Part shown: positions 33,415 to 41,762 of the stretch, one piece after another | Numbering within the stretch: the stretch's first letter is position 1 | Layout of the letters: the number at the start of each line of letters is the position of its first letter | The notes under the pieces: model-generated | Databases searched by the model: none | The model's input: only the letters and a program-made list of their open reading frames with translations | Told to the model about the DNA's origin: nothing | Position numbers and translations under genes: made by a program | NCBI GenBank assembly: GCA_025350305.1 | Contig: JANXYC010000046.1 | Coordinates: 1 to 64,000, forward strand | Length of the DNA: 64,000 nt | From: Cyclobacteriaceae bacterium | GTDB taxonomy: Bacteria > Bacteroidota > Bacteroidia > Cytophagales > Cyclobacteriaceae | Reading direction: 5' to 3'

Positions 33415-34319
33415 TGAATAAGTTCTACTTCGTCTACAATGGACCACGAATGTGTGTGACGCATTCCATTGCTTCTAAAGCCCGGAGTCTTTGCGATCAT
33501 AAATTCCGCCCGGTCGTTCCCCATAAGCATCAGCCGGGCAATAAGTTCAGAAGCACATTCTGCATTATTGTCAAATAGACTTCTCATGCGGTTTTTCAAT
33601 TGCCAAACAACGTCCAAATCGTGATACACTCTTACAGGAATATCTTTTAAAAATCTTTCATTGCCAGGACCTTGGAGTTCCGCATGGAAGGGGGAGTTTG
33701 CTTCGTATGCCGCCGGGTTACTTTCAGGTGTTCCTTTTAAATCTGCTGTCAGGAATTTTTTGACAGCGATTGCCTCCGTCATGCCAACTTGAGAAAAATT
33801 TCTGGCAATTTCCCGATCGAAGTAGTGCCACAAATCAAATAAATCAACCGGAGAATCAATTGTAAAAACTGCTTTTGGTACAATTGGAAAGGATGCGGGC
33901 TTTTCTTTACAAAGTTCGGTATAGCGTAAGGCGATCGTGCCACCGGCCGAGAATCCACCCATTGCGAATTTATCCCTGGCCACTCGGAACCGTTTGATGG
34001 AATCTTCCAACGCGCGGTTGATATTAGAAATAGTTGGTCCGTCAGTATAAATCTTATCACCGAAAGGAATAACAAGGGTCAAAATATTGTTGGCATAAGC
34101 CGTGTTATGAAGTTTGGTCTCAGGGAAAACATTTTCAGCAGCTTCACCAAACCCGGGAAGTAAAACAAGAACCCCTTCGACAGGTCCGGCAGGTTTTATA
34201 GCGAGGTAATAACCAGTCCGCAGCTCGTTTTCGTCGAGTACAATTTTCTCGTAATTCTGGCAATAAGCCTGAGCAACCAAAAGAAGTAGTGCAAAGGCGA
34301 AAACTGTTTTAAGTTTCAT
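33387..34319 (-). CDS. Secreted alpha/beta-hydrolase (esterase-like)
   Basis: 310 residues with a Sec signal (cleavage after AYC/Q, about residue 21). Oxyanion region VLVLLPGFGEAAEN, nucleophile elbow GGFSAGGTIA (Ser about 128), acid candidate in YHDLDVVWQ, and a C-terminal His in MRHTHSW. Substrate unknown. It is downstream of the cytochrome c gene on the same strand and within the molybdoenzyme cluster, perhaps coincidentally. Confidence 0.75.
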   Translation of the reverse strand: MKLKTVFAFALLLLVAQAYCQNYEKIVLDENELRTGYYLAIKPAGPVEGVLVLLPGFGEAAENVFPETKLHNTAYANNILTLVIPFGDKIYTDGPTISNINRALEDSIKRFRVARDKFAMGGFSAGGTIALRYTELCKEKPASFPIVPKAVFTIDSPVDLFDLWHYFDREIARNFSQVGMTEAIAVKKFLTADLKGTPESNPAAYEANSPFHAELQGPGNERFLKDIPVRVYHDLDVVWQLKNRMRSLFDNNAECASELIARLMLMGNDRAEFMIAKTPGFRSNGMRHTHSWSIVDEVELIQWMKGILKG

Positions 34320-34374
34320 ATTGGAACGATTTTATTTTCTATGTCATAAGGGCTCATCGCTACAGATGAGATTA

Positions 34375-34785
34375 TTACTTTCTCAGTGCCTTCACCTGTT
34401 CAGGCGTCACCACCTCACCCTTATTACCAAAGGAGTTGCGCAGATAGTTCAGTACGTCACTCACTTCCTGGTCCGAGAGGTCAAAGCCGCTCATCTCAGT
34501 ATTATATACTTTTCCCTTTACCTTGATCTCTCCAGTTACGCCACGGAGTACTTGCTGTATGGATCTTTTTTTATCCGCCATCATATAATCTGACTTTGCG
34601 AGCGGTGGGTACACGTCTTCAATGCCTTCACCTTTCTCCATGTGGCAGGAAATACAATAGGCTATGTATGTTTCTTTTCCGCGGGCTGCACTTGCTTTCA
34701 TATCAAACGCAGGTTTTCTCTGGAAGGACGACAGCGTGCAGATGCTGACAAATAAAAAAGAACAGGCAAAAAATTTCACACTCAT
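34375..34785 (-). CDS. Exported monoheme cytochrome c
   Basis: 136 residues: Sec signal (about 1-20), heme motif CISCH (about 44-48), distal Met in the TEMSGFDLSDQEVSDVLNYL helix. It lies 117 bases after the molybdenum hydroxylase large subunit and is the likely periplasmic electron acceptor for it, as in other isoquinoline-oxidoreductase-like clusters. Confidence 0.85.
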   Translation of the reverse strand: MSVKFFACSFLFVSICTLSSFQRKPAFDMKASAARGKETYIAYCISCHMEKGEGIEDVYPPLAKSDYMMADKKRSIQQVLRGVTGEIKVKGKVYNTEMSGFDLSDQEVSDVLNYLRNSFGNKGEVVTPEQVKALRK

Positions 34786-34902
34786 AGAATTGGTCTTAAT
34801 GGTGAATATTGAATGAAGAATAATGAATATCGAAGTAGGGAAGCAACTGCGATACTCAACATTTATTACTGAAACTCTAATCTTAAAATTTTTTAATCCT
34901 GG

Positions 34903-37074
34903 TCAAACTTCTTCCAAATTAAATGGCAGAACACGAATCCTCTTTCCGGTCAAATCAAAGATCGCATTGGTCAAGGCAGGGGTGAAGGGAGGCAATCCGG
35001 GCTCACCTACTCCGCCTGCTTTTTCTTCATTGTCCATCACATGTACTTCAATCTCTCCAATGTCGGTAATGCGTGGCATTAAATACGTATTGAAGTTTTT
35101 TTCCACGGCTTTTCCATCTGCAAAATGTGTTGCATGTTTGGTGGCTGCCCCCAGCGCCATGACAATGCTGCCTTCAACCTGGGCACTGATTATGTTTGGA
35201 TTTACATACCATCCGCAATCCATCACAGCCCACACTTTATCGATAATTAGTTTGCCATCCGGCTTTTTTGAAACTTTTACGACTTCCCCGACAATGCTGG
35301 TAAAACACTCTGTGATGGCAACACCATAGCCTTCATTTTTTCCGCGCTTTTTCCATCCGCTTACCTCTTCAAGTTTGTTAATCAATTCTTGATAGCGGGG
35401 ATTTCCCAAATGCTTTCTTCGGAAATCCAATGGATCTTTGCCGGCTTCCAGCGCCATTTCATCCATAAAACTCTCCAGCGCAAAACCGTTGGTAGACGCA
35501 TACACAGAGCGCCACCACATGACCGGTACAGGGGACTCCAGTGGCGAATCGCCAAAACTATAATGCGGTATCGATTCAAAATACGGTTCCAACAAACCCT
35601 CCGTAACACTGTCGTTGTAACCTGATTTATCGGCACCGGGGTTTTGCGTTCCCATATTTTGCCCGGCCATTTTTGTTTCAAAAGCAGCAATTGCTCCGTT
35701 TTTGTCCAAGCCACCTTTGCATTGATACACCATGCCTGGCCGGAAGGGCCCCATACTCATATCATCTTCACGTGTCCATATCACTTGAACAGGAGCCTTG
35801 ATTTCTTTCGATATCATGGCAGCTTCATACGGGTAATCGGTAAAAGCCTTTCGCCCAAAACCACCGCCAAGGAAGGTCATGTTCACAGTCACTTTTTCCA
35901 TTGGCAGTTTTAAATGCGCGGCGAGGCTTCCCTGTATCCAGTCAGGGCCTTGTATGGGCCCCCATATTTCACAAGCGTCTGCTGTTACATTTGCCACACA
36001 GTTCAACGGCTCCATACAACTGTGTGACTCATACGGAGTTTCGTACAACGCCTCTAACTTCTTGTCCGATTTCGCGAAGGCTGCATTGAAGTTTCCTTTT
36101 GTTTTGTAGGAGATGACATCGCCTTTCAACTGCTCTTTCATTTTTGCATAGAGCTGATCCGTATTGTGATGTTCGAATCCGGTATCGTCCCATTCTACTT
36201 TTAACACCTTGCGGCCCTGCATGGCAGCCCATGTATTGGTTGCGACTACCGCAACACCTTCCTGCATATTTCCAAACACATCACGATTAACTTTCAGTAC
36301 ATGCTTTACTCCCGGGATTTTTTTTGTTTCTGAATCGTCAAAACTTTTTACTTTTCCGGCGAAGCGCGGATTTCGCTCCACTACGGCATACAACATGCCA
36401 GGCAATTTTTTGTCGAGACCGAAGATTGCAGTACCGTTGGTCTTGAGAGGTGTGTCTTGCCGTGCCAGGGACTTCCGAATTACTTTGTAGTCCTTTGGAT
36501 TTTTCAGCACCACTTCTATGGGCGGTTCCAACTTTGATGCCTCCTGAACCAATTCGCCATAACCTAATTTCTTTCCGCTGGCCTTGTGGATGACAAATCC
36601 ATTTTCAGCGTAACATTCAGATTTAGTTACGCTCCATTTTTTTGCAGCGGCCTCTATCAGCATCTCACGTGCAGTGGCACTCAACTTCAGCAATTTCTTG
36701 TAGTTGCCGCGGATGGTGGAACTTCCACCGGTGATCTGGCTTCCATATTTTTTATTATTACCCTGGGCAAATACTATGTTAATCTGGTCAAGGTTTACCT
36801 CCAATTCTTCCGCGATGATCTGAGGCACCGACTGGAAAGAGCCCTGTCCCATCTCTGCGCGGTGGTTGGTAATCGTAACCTTGCCGGAGGTGTCAATGCT
36901 GATCCAGGCATTTAGATCGATGCCAAGATTCTCAGCGGTGTCGCCCTTGATTATTTCAGTCAATGACTCCTTTCCAAAAGCGGGTGTGGAAAAGCCCAAG
37001 GTCAACGCCGCGCCGGAAAGTCCGCCAAGCTTGATGAAATTTCTGCGCGATATATTTTTATTGATTATTTCCAT
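34903..37074 (-). CDS. Molybdenum hydroxylase large subunit (IorB-like)
   Basis: Xanthine-oxidase-family molybdopterin subunit. 723 residues from ATG 37072-37074. The Tat signal RRNFIKLGG is at the N-terminus, which is normal for the IorB/periplasmic aldehyde dehydrogenase group. Visible blocks are NHRAEMGQGSFQSVPQIIAEEL, GSQITGGSSTIRGNYKKL (split here from longer sequence), VTVNMTFLGGGFGRKAF, and the C-terminal active-site region with VGEPGLPPFTPALTNAIF, where the Glu is the expected catalytic base. Works with the 2Fe-2S subunit encoded 11 bases upstream. Confidence 0.9.
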   Translation of the reverse strand: MEIINKNISRRNFIKLGGLSGAALTLGFSTPAFGKESLTEIIKGDTAENLGIDLNAWISIDTSGKVTITNHRAEMGQGSFQSVPQIIAEELEVNLDQINIVFAQGNNKKYGSQITGGSSTIRGNYKKLLKLSATAREMLIEAAAKKWSVTKSECYAENGFVIHKASGKKLGYGELVQEASKLEPPIEVVLKNPKDYKVIRKSLARQDTPLKTNGTAIFGLDKKLPGMLYAVVERNPRFAGKVKSFDDSETKKIPGVKHVLKVNRDVFGNMQEGVAVVATNTWAAMQGRKVLKVEWDDTGFEHHNTDQLYAKMKEQLKGDVISYKTKGNFNAAFAKSDKKLEALYETPYESHSCMEPLNCVANVTADACEIWGPIQGPDWIQGSLAAHLKLPMEKVTVNMTFLGGGFGRKAFTDYPYEAAMISKEIKAPVQVIWTREDDMSMGPFRPGMVYQCKGGLDKNGAIAAFETKMAGQNMGTQNPGADKSGYNDSVTEGLLEPYFESIPHYSFGDSPLESPVPVMWWRSVYASTNGFALESFMDEMALEAGKDPLDFRRKHLGNPRYQELINKLEEVSGWKKRGKNEGYGVAITECFTSIVGEVVKVSKKPDGKLIIDKVWAVMDCGWYVNPNIISAQVEGSIVMALGAATKHATHFADGKAVEKNFNTYLMPRITDIGEIEVHVMDNEEKAGGVGEPGLPPFTPALTNAIFDLTGKRIRVLPFNLEEV

Positions 37075-37085
37075 GGTGTGCCGGA

Positions 37086-37556
37086 TTATTTGGTGGAGGC
37101 CATTAGCTGCGAAGCTGTCTTGATCGCTTTGCGAATACGCGGATATGTACCGCACCGGCAAATGTGACCTTGCATGGCAGCGTCAATGTCTTTGTCTGTT
37201 GGATTTGCATTTCTCTTCAGCAAGGCGGTGGCAGCCATGATCTGACCGCTTTGACAGTAACCACATTGTGGGACCTGCTCCTGGATCCAGGCAAGTTGAA
37301 CCGGATGGGAATTATCGACTGACAATCCTTCGATGGTGGTAATATTTTTGTTTGCCGCCGCGGAAACGGGCAACGAGCAAGAGCGCACAGGTGTTCCTTC
37401 CAGGTGGACGGTGCACGCTCCACATTGAGCGATGCCGCAACCGTATTTGGTGCCAGTGAGTCCCACGATATCGCGGATAGCCCAGAGCAGCGGCATTTTT
37501 GGATCAGTGTTGACCGTGTAATTTTTGCTGTTAATTTTCAGGGTTAATGAAGCCAT
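37086..37556 (-). CDS. 2Fe-2S subunit of the molybdenum hydroxylase (IorA-like)
   Basis: 156 residues. N-terminal plant-type ferredoxin cluster [15 protein letters not shown]...C (about 40-63) and C-terminal four-helix cluster CGYCQSGQ ... CRCGTYPRI (about 101-140). Passes electrons from the molybdenum centre toward the cytochrome c. First gene of the cluster; no signal peptide, so it is probably exported together with the Tat-tagged large subunit. Confidence 0.92.
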   Translation of the reverse strand: MASLTLKINSKNYTVNTDPKMPLLWAIRDIVGLTGTKYGCGIAQCGACTVHLEGTPVRSCSLPVSAAANKNITTIEGLSVDNSHPVQLAWIQEQVPQCGYCQSGQIMAATALLKRNANPTDKDIDAAMQGHICRCGTYPRIRKAIKTASQLMASTK

Positions 37557-38067
37557 AGTGGTAGTTGGAAAATGACCTATAAAAATAACAAATCAGACGT
37601 CAAAAAACTTGTTAATGATCTGTTAACGAACGAATGAGGTGATGCTTTATTGAAAGACGTATCTGGACGGTAAATAAAAAGCAATGGATGGGTTAAATTT
37701 GGTATTATGAGACGTTAATGAAAACGGAAAACTCGATTTCGGACCTCAAAAATTAATTCAAGGGCTTCTCTTCCATATAACACGGTTTCAGAAAGCTTCA
37801 AAAACACCTTTTCATTGGCCTCATCCCACCTTCTCCGGAGGAGAAGAATCGAGGAGTTTTTGAAGCTTTCCTTAGACGCATTTTTCTGTTATTCTTTTAT
37901 CAAAGCCTTATCCGCGATGGTGGTGTCTAAAAACTCCTTGCACCCTTCTCTTCCGGAGAAGGGTGATGGGTTGAGGCCATAAAAGGCAAGGTTTTTTAGA
38001 GATGCCCTCAACCGATTTCGTTTGCTTTTGTTAGTTTGGCAGCCGTTTATAAATTGTCACCTATTTC
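37557..38067. repeat. Intergenic region with a long imperfect palindrome
   Basis: Contains GAAAGCTTCAAAAAC (37791-37805) and its exact reverse complement (37856-37870), plus two CTCCGGAG-centred hairpins (about 37829-37846 and 37944-37960). The flanks GGCCTCATCCC (37818) and GGGTTGAGGCC (37968) are also inverted. Thus a segment of about 200 bases is built of nested inverted repeats. The remainder is divergent promoter space for the IorA-like gene and the phosphorylase. Confidence 0.65.
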
Positions 38068-39714
38068 ATGATCAATCTAAAGGAACTATTTCCTTACACT
38101 TTCGACAAAAAATTTTCCAAACCAGTGGCCTATTTCTCGATGGAATTTGCCGTCGATCAGGCACTGAAAATATACAGTGGCGGTCTGGGCTTCCTCGCGG
38201 GCTCACACCTGCGCAGCGCTTTTGAATTGAAACAAAATTTTATAGGTATCGGCATCCTGTGGACGTACGGCTATTATGATCAGGAGCGAAACAGGGATGG
38301 CACGATGAAAGTAAGCTTTATCGAAAAGAATTGTTCATTCCTCACCGAAACCGGGATTGAGTTTCCGATCACCATCCACAACCACGAAGTGAAGGTCAGG
38401 GTATTGCTGCTAAAGCCGGAAGTATTTAATACCGCGCCACTTTTTCTATTGACCACCAATATTCCCGCCAATGATCACCTGGCTCAAACGATCTGCGACC
38501 GCCTCTATGATCCTCATGAAAGTGCACGCATCGCGCAGTCAAGCTTGTTGGGATACGGCGGCGCCAAACTGCTGGATATTCTGGGACGTGAAACGGAAAT
38601 CTATCACATGAACGAAGGTCATGCATTACCGCTGTGTTTCCATCTCTGGAATAAATTCAAAGACCTTGACGAAGTGAGGAAGCGGGTTGTGTTTACAACC
38701 CATACGCCGGAAGTGGCAGGAAATGAAGAGCACGCTGTTGCAACCCTTGAAGGCATGAGTTTTTTCGATGGTGTTGCAAAGGAGCAATACCAAAACCTGA
38801 TAGAGCCGGAGAGTAAGATGCTGAATTATACCCTGGCCGCCCTCCGCATGGCGAAAGTTGCTAACGGAGTATCTCAGTTGCATGGAGAAGTTTCGCGTGA
38901 AATGTGGAAGCGTCATGATCGGGTTTGCGAAATCAAAGCCATTACGAACGCGCAAAATCACCGCTATTGGAAGGATGAACAGCTCGAAAGCGGATTTAAA
39001 ATGGATTCAGTCAACCAGGTGATCCACCGAAAAAGGGAATTGAAGCGTACGTTGTTTGAGTTTGTGGCAGATCAAACGGGAAAAAAATTTAATGAGAACA
39101 CATTAACGATTGTGTGGGCAAGACGCTTTGCCGGTTACAAACGGGCGAATCTTTTGCTGAATGATCTGGAGCGGTTTTTAAAAATAATGGGCTCTCGCGA
39201 GCAGCCAGTTCAGATTATCTGGGCCGGGAAACCGTACCCCGGTGACACCGATTCCATAAAAATTTTTAATGAGATTTATTGGCAAACAAAATCACTGCCG
39301 AATTGTACAATTCTTACAGGATATGAACTTGGTCTCTCCGCGTTGCTGAAACGTGGTTCGGATGTGTGGCTAAATAATCCCAGACTTTACCGTGAAGCTT
39401 CGGGCACTTCAGGTATGACCGCCGCCATGAATGGGAGCATCAACTTTTCCATTCCCGATGGTTGGGTGCCAGAGTTCGCGAAGCACGGAAAGAACTGCTT
39501 TTCCATTGAGCCTGCAGAGCGCACTCTTTCGGAAGAAGAGCAAAATCGCGTTGAATCGATGCGGCTCTATGATATTTTAGAAAAAGAAATTATTCCCACC
39601 TATTACCAAAAGCCCGATGTTTGGTACTCGATCATGCGACAAAGTTGGAAGGACGTGTTGCCCTACTTTGATTCTGACCGGATGGCGGAGGAGTATTATT
39701 CGAAGATGTATTAA
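38068..39714 (+). CDS. glgP: Alpha-glucan phosphorylase, short GT35 type
   Basis: 548 residues of the short bacterial/archaeal alpha-glucan phosphorylase group, which releases glucose-1-phosphate from storage or malto-glucans. Blocks include FSMEFAVDQALKIYSGGLG (near residue 23), HMNEGHALP, FTTHTPEVAGNE, ARRFAGYKRANLLL and EASGTSGMTAAMNGS. In that last block the position of the PLP-binding lysine of characterised phosphorylases (GM-K-A) is threonine (T451, codon ACC 39418-39420). I recall the same change in other Bacteroidota proteins. Whether PLP is bound is uncertain. Confidence 0.85.
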   Translation: MINLKELFPYTFDKKFSKPVAYFSMEFAVDQALKIYSGGLGFLAGSHLRSAFELKQNFIGIGILWTYGYYDQERNRDGTMKVSFIEKNCSFLTETGIEFPITIHNHEVKVRVLLLKPEVFNTAPLFLLTTNIPANDHLAQTICDRLYDPHESARIAQSSLLGYGGAKLLDILGRETEIYHMNEGHALPLCFHLWNKFKDLDEVRKRVVFTTHTPEVAGNEEHAVATLEGMSFFDGVAKEQYQNLIEPESKMLNYTLAALRMAKVANGVSQLHGEVSREMWKRHDRVCEIKAITNAQNHRYWKDEQLESGFKMDSVNQVIHRKRELKRTLFEFVADQTGKKFNENTLTIVWARRFAGYKRANLLLNDLERFLKIMGSREQPVQIIWAGKPYPGDTDSIKIFNEIYWQTKSLPNCTILTGYELGLSALLKRGSDVWLNNPRLYREASGTSGMTAAMNGSINFSIPDGWVPEFAKHGKNCFSIEPAERTLSEEEQNRVESMRLYDILEKEIIPTYYQKPDVWYSIMRQSWKDVLPYFDSDRMAEEYYSKMY

Positions 39715-39853
39715 CTCCCTCCGCGTTTTAGATAAGAACCCCTAAACGGAAAATCAAAACTTTCGACGTCTATCTTATTAGGTTGAATCCAATCAAAAAA
39801 GATATTGCTGTGTTCTTACTCGCATTATGCGGGCCGGTATAGTTCAATATTAT

Positions 39854-40228
39854 TTAGTCCGCTTTTTTGATTTTTGTAAGTTCTATCCCAAAATAAAGTG
39901 GTTCTTCTGCATCGCGTCCGAGTTTGACAATGCCGCTATAAATAACTAACGGTCCTACCTCAGTTGCTGGTTTAAGGTCCGCAGGGAAACCGTTACATGG
40001 AACGAATCCGCTACCTTTTAGTGTGGAGTCTGCATTTCCAATATAATACAAGAATTCACTTGAAGCAGAATCAGACCTCTTATAGATTCGACCAACTTGG
40101 CTTTTAGCGGTATCGCCTGTTGCGTAATCACAATACAAACTGATTTTTTTTTGTTCTTCTTTGTGGCATCTGATATTTAAAGCCACGATCACAAATACTA
40201 GAGCAAATGAAATTCCTATGTCTTTCAT
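39854..40228 (-). CDS. Small putative lipoprotein
   Basis: 124 residues. The N-terminal hydrophobic segment ends in NIRC (about residue 21), a plausible lipobox. The remainder is a small beta-rich domain with two further cysteines (YCDY, PCNG). No family recognised. A decayed partial duplicate of its 3' end seems to lie just upstream, near 40269-40325. Confidence 0.5.
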   Translation of the reverse strand: MKDIGISFALVFVIVALNIRCHKEEQKKISLYCDYATGDTAKSQVGRIYKRSDSASSEFLYYIGNADSTLKGSGFVPCNGFPADLKPATEVGPLVIYSGIVKLGRDAEEPLYFGIELTKIKKAD

Positions 40229-40268
40229 AAAATTGATTTTTTTGATTACTAAAACATTATGGTGTCAT

Positions 40269-40325
40269 TTAATTTTTTGTAGGTCTGATTCCATAAATAA
40301 AGAGGCTCTGCTGGATTCGAACGAG
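40269..40325 (-). pseudogene. Decayed partial duplicate of the small lipoprotein gene
   Basis: About 55 bases resemble the 3' end of the neighbouring gene: TTTTTGTAGGTCTGATTCCATAAATAAAGAG (read in blocks of matching words) against TTTTTGTAAGTTCTATCCCAAAATAAAGTG, and the encoded LFIYGIRPTKN against LYFGIELTKI. No complete frame is left. Confidence 0.35.
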
Positions 40326-40595
40326 TTGACTGACTGCAAGGGGATTTTGAAGCACATGCAAAGCATATGAATAGAATAATGACTTTGGGATGGAACTGCT
40401 TCATAGGAAGTTCGATTGGGTATACTAAATTAAATAAATAATTATGAGTTTTAAGGATATAAAACTCACAAAAGGGTCCCTGAGAAGAAATGGCGTTATT
40501 CTAATATTCTAAAAATCGTCCGCAATAGCGTCCGCCGGTAGATAAAAAACAAGGCCTAAGACATTGATTTACAATATCTTAGGCCATTCTTAAAG

Positions 40596-40668
40596 TGACC
40601 CCGCTGGGATTCGAACCCAGGACCCATACATTAAAAGTGTATTGCTCTACCAGCTGAGCTACGAGATC
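40596..40668 (-). tRNA. tRNA-Lys (TTT)
   Basis: Minus-strand cloverleaf: acceptor GATCTCG with CGGGGTC (two G-U pairs), D-arm AGCTCAGCTGGTAGAGC, anticodon stem ATACA/TGTAT around CTTTTAA (anticodon TTT), T-arm CTGGG-TTCGAAT-CCCAG, discriminator A. CCA is not encoded. A promoter lies about 200 bases upstream, with structured repeats in between. Confidence 0.93.
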
Positions 40669-40669
40669 C

Positions 40670-40830
40670 TTCGTCCGCCATAGCGTCTCGCGACGGCGGA
40701 TTGACTACGCTGAGGCAGCTTCATCGGACACGTCCGATGAATGCTTCTACGTTCTTAGTTTGTCAACTACTTCCCGTCACCGTTATCTTGGCAGGCTTTG
40801 CCCGCCATAGCCTTAGCGAAGGCGGGTAAT
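40670..40830. repeat. Palindromic element copy D and a short palindrome in the tRNA-Lys leader
   Basis: GTCCGCCATAGCGTC...GACGGCGGAT (about 40673-40700), then CATCGGA-CAC-GTCCGATG hairpin (about 40725-40742) flanked by GCTTC and GCTTC, in the same order as copies A and B. A separate simple member, CCCGCCATAGCCTTAGCGAAGGCGGG, is at about 40801-40826 (given here as family word). All of it lies between the tRNA-Lys promoter and the tRNA. Confidence 0.7.
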
Positions 40831-40867
40831 TTTGCCGAATTAAAAGGCTTTTCCGTAATTGAGGACG

Positions 40868-40898
40868 CAAAGGTAACAGGATAGGAAAAAAATGCAAA
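40868..40898 (-). promoter_or_regulatory. Promoter for tRNA-Lys
   Basis: On the minus strand, TTTG/TTG at 40895-40898 and TACCTTTG at 40868-40875 are separated by 19 bases, a full match to the Bacteroidota promoter. It points to tRNA-Lys. The -33 element overlaps the ATG of the divergent SH3/TPR protein gene (40892). Confidence 0.65.
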
Positions 40899-41677
40899 GC
40901 GAGATTAGGATTCTTAGGATTTATAGGATTGGCAGGATTAGCTTGTTGATAATTTTAATACTAAGTTCGGTCGTCACAATAGCGTCCCCGCAGCCGGCCT
41001 CCTCTCAACAGACGGACGTGTCCGCCATAGCTTTAGCGAAGGCGGATTCGCTGTATTCGACCAAACAATACACACAAGCATTTGAACACTACCAAGCCCT
41101 TTACTCTGGTGGCCGCTACTCGTCTTCCATGTTGCTCAAGATGGCCTACATACAGGAAGGCCTCGGACATTTGGGTGAATCGCTCTACTATTTGAACTTG
41201 TACTTTCTAGCCTCCAACGACGCCCAGGCATTGAAGAAAATGGAGGAACTGGCGAAAAAGAACAATCTCGAAGGTTATGAAGCCAGCGAAACGATCAAAT
41301 TGCTAGCCTGGTTACAGGAACAATATTCCACCATCGCTTATGTGATCGCCACTGCCAGCGTGTTCCTCCTGGCACTCATGTTTTATCAACGAACGAAAAT
41401 GCAGACACATCCTTCCCTCGCCGGGATTGGGTTAGCGGTTACGCTGGCCATGCTTTTTTTTCATATCAATTTTAATCTGAAATCCGAACGCGGCATCGTA
41501 GCACAGTCGCAGACGTACCTGATGAGCGGTCCGTCCGCCGGATCTTCCTTGGTGGCCATCATCGGGGAAGGACACCAGTTGGAAATTAAAGGCAGACAGG
41601 ATGTCTGGTTGCGGGTCTCGTGGAAACAAAAAGAGGTATTCGTCAAAGAATTCCTCGTGCGGCCGGTGCGCCTTTAG
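40892..41677 (+). CDS. TPR-SH3 membrane protein (BatE-like)
   Basis: 261 residues: signal/membrane segment (about 17-35), a TPR-like unit (ADSLYSTKQYTQAFEHYQALY, MLLKMAYIQEGLGHLGESLYYLN), two membrane helices (about 147-163 and 177-193) and a C-terminal bacterial SH3-like domain (about 200-261). The layout resembles BatE/SH3 proteins of the BatI operon type. Two DNA repeats are read through in frame: an iterated AGGATT word encodes ILRIYRIGRI at the N-terminus, and a CCGCCATAGC...GCGAAGGCGG palindrome encodes SAIALAKAD near residue 44. The start is tentative. Confidence 0.7.
   Translation: MQSEIRILRIYRIGRISLLIILILSSVVTIASPQPASSQQTDVSAIALAKADSLYSTKQYTQAFEHYQALYSGGRYSSSMLLKMAYIQEGLGHLGESLYYLNLYFLASNDAQALKKMEELAKKNNLEGYEASETIKLLAWLQEQYSTIAYVIATASVFLLALMFYQRTKMQTHPSLAGIGLAVTLAMLFFHINFNLKSERGIVAQSQTYLMSGPSAGSSLVAIIGEGHQLEIKGRQDVWLRVSWKQKEVFVKEFLVRPVRL
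41020..41049. repeat. Palindromic repeat inside a coding sequence
   Basis: GTCCGCCATAGC-TTTA-GCGAAGGCGGAT is the short form of the palindrome family seen near both tRNAs, here in frame within the TPR-SH3 gene just after the signal peptide region. Confidence 0.75.
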
Positions 41678-41762
41678 TTGGTGAATCAGTAATCAGTTTG
41701 ATTTACCGATTACCGTCTGTCCAAAGATAGAGTTGATTGATTCCGTAATAATTCCAAACAAA

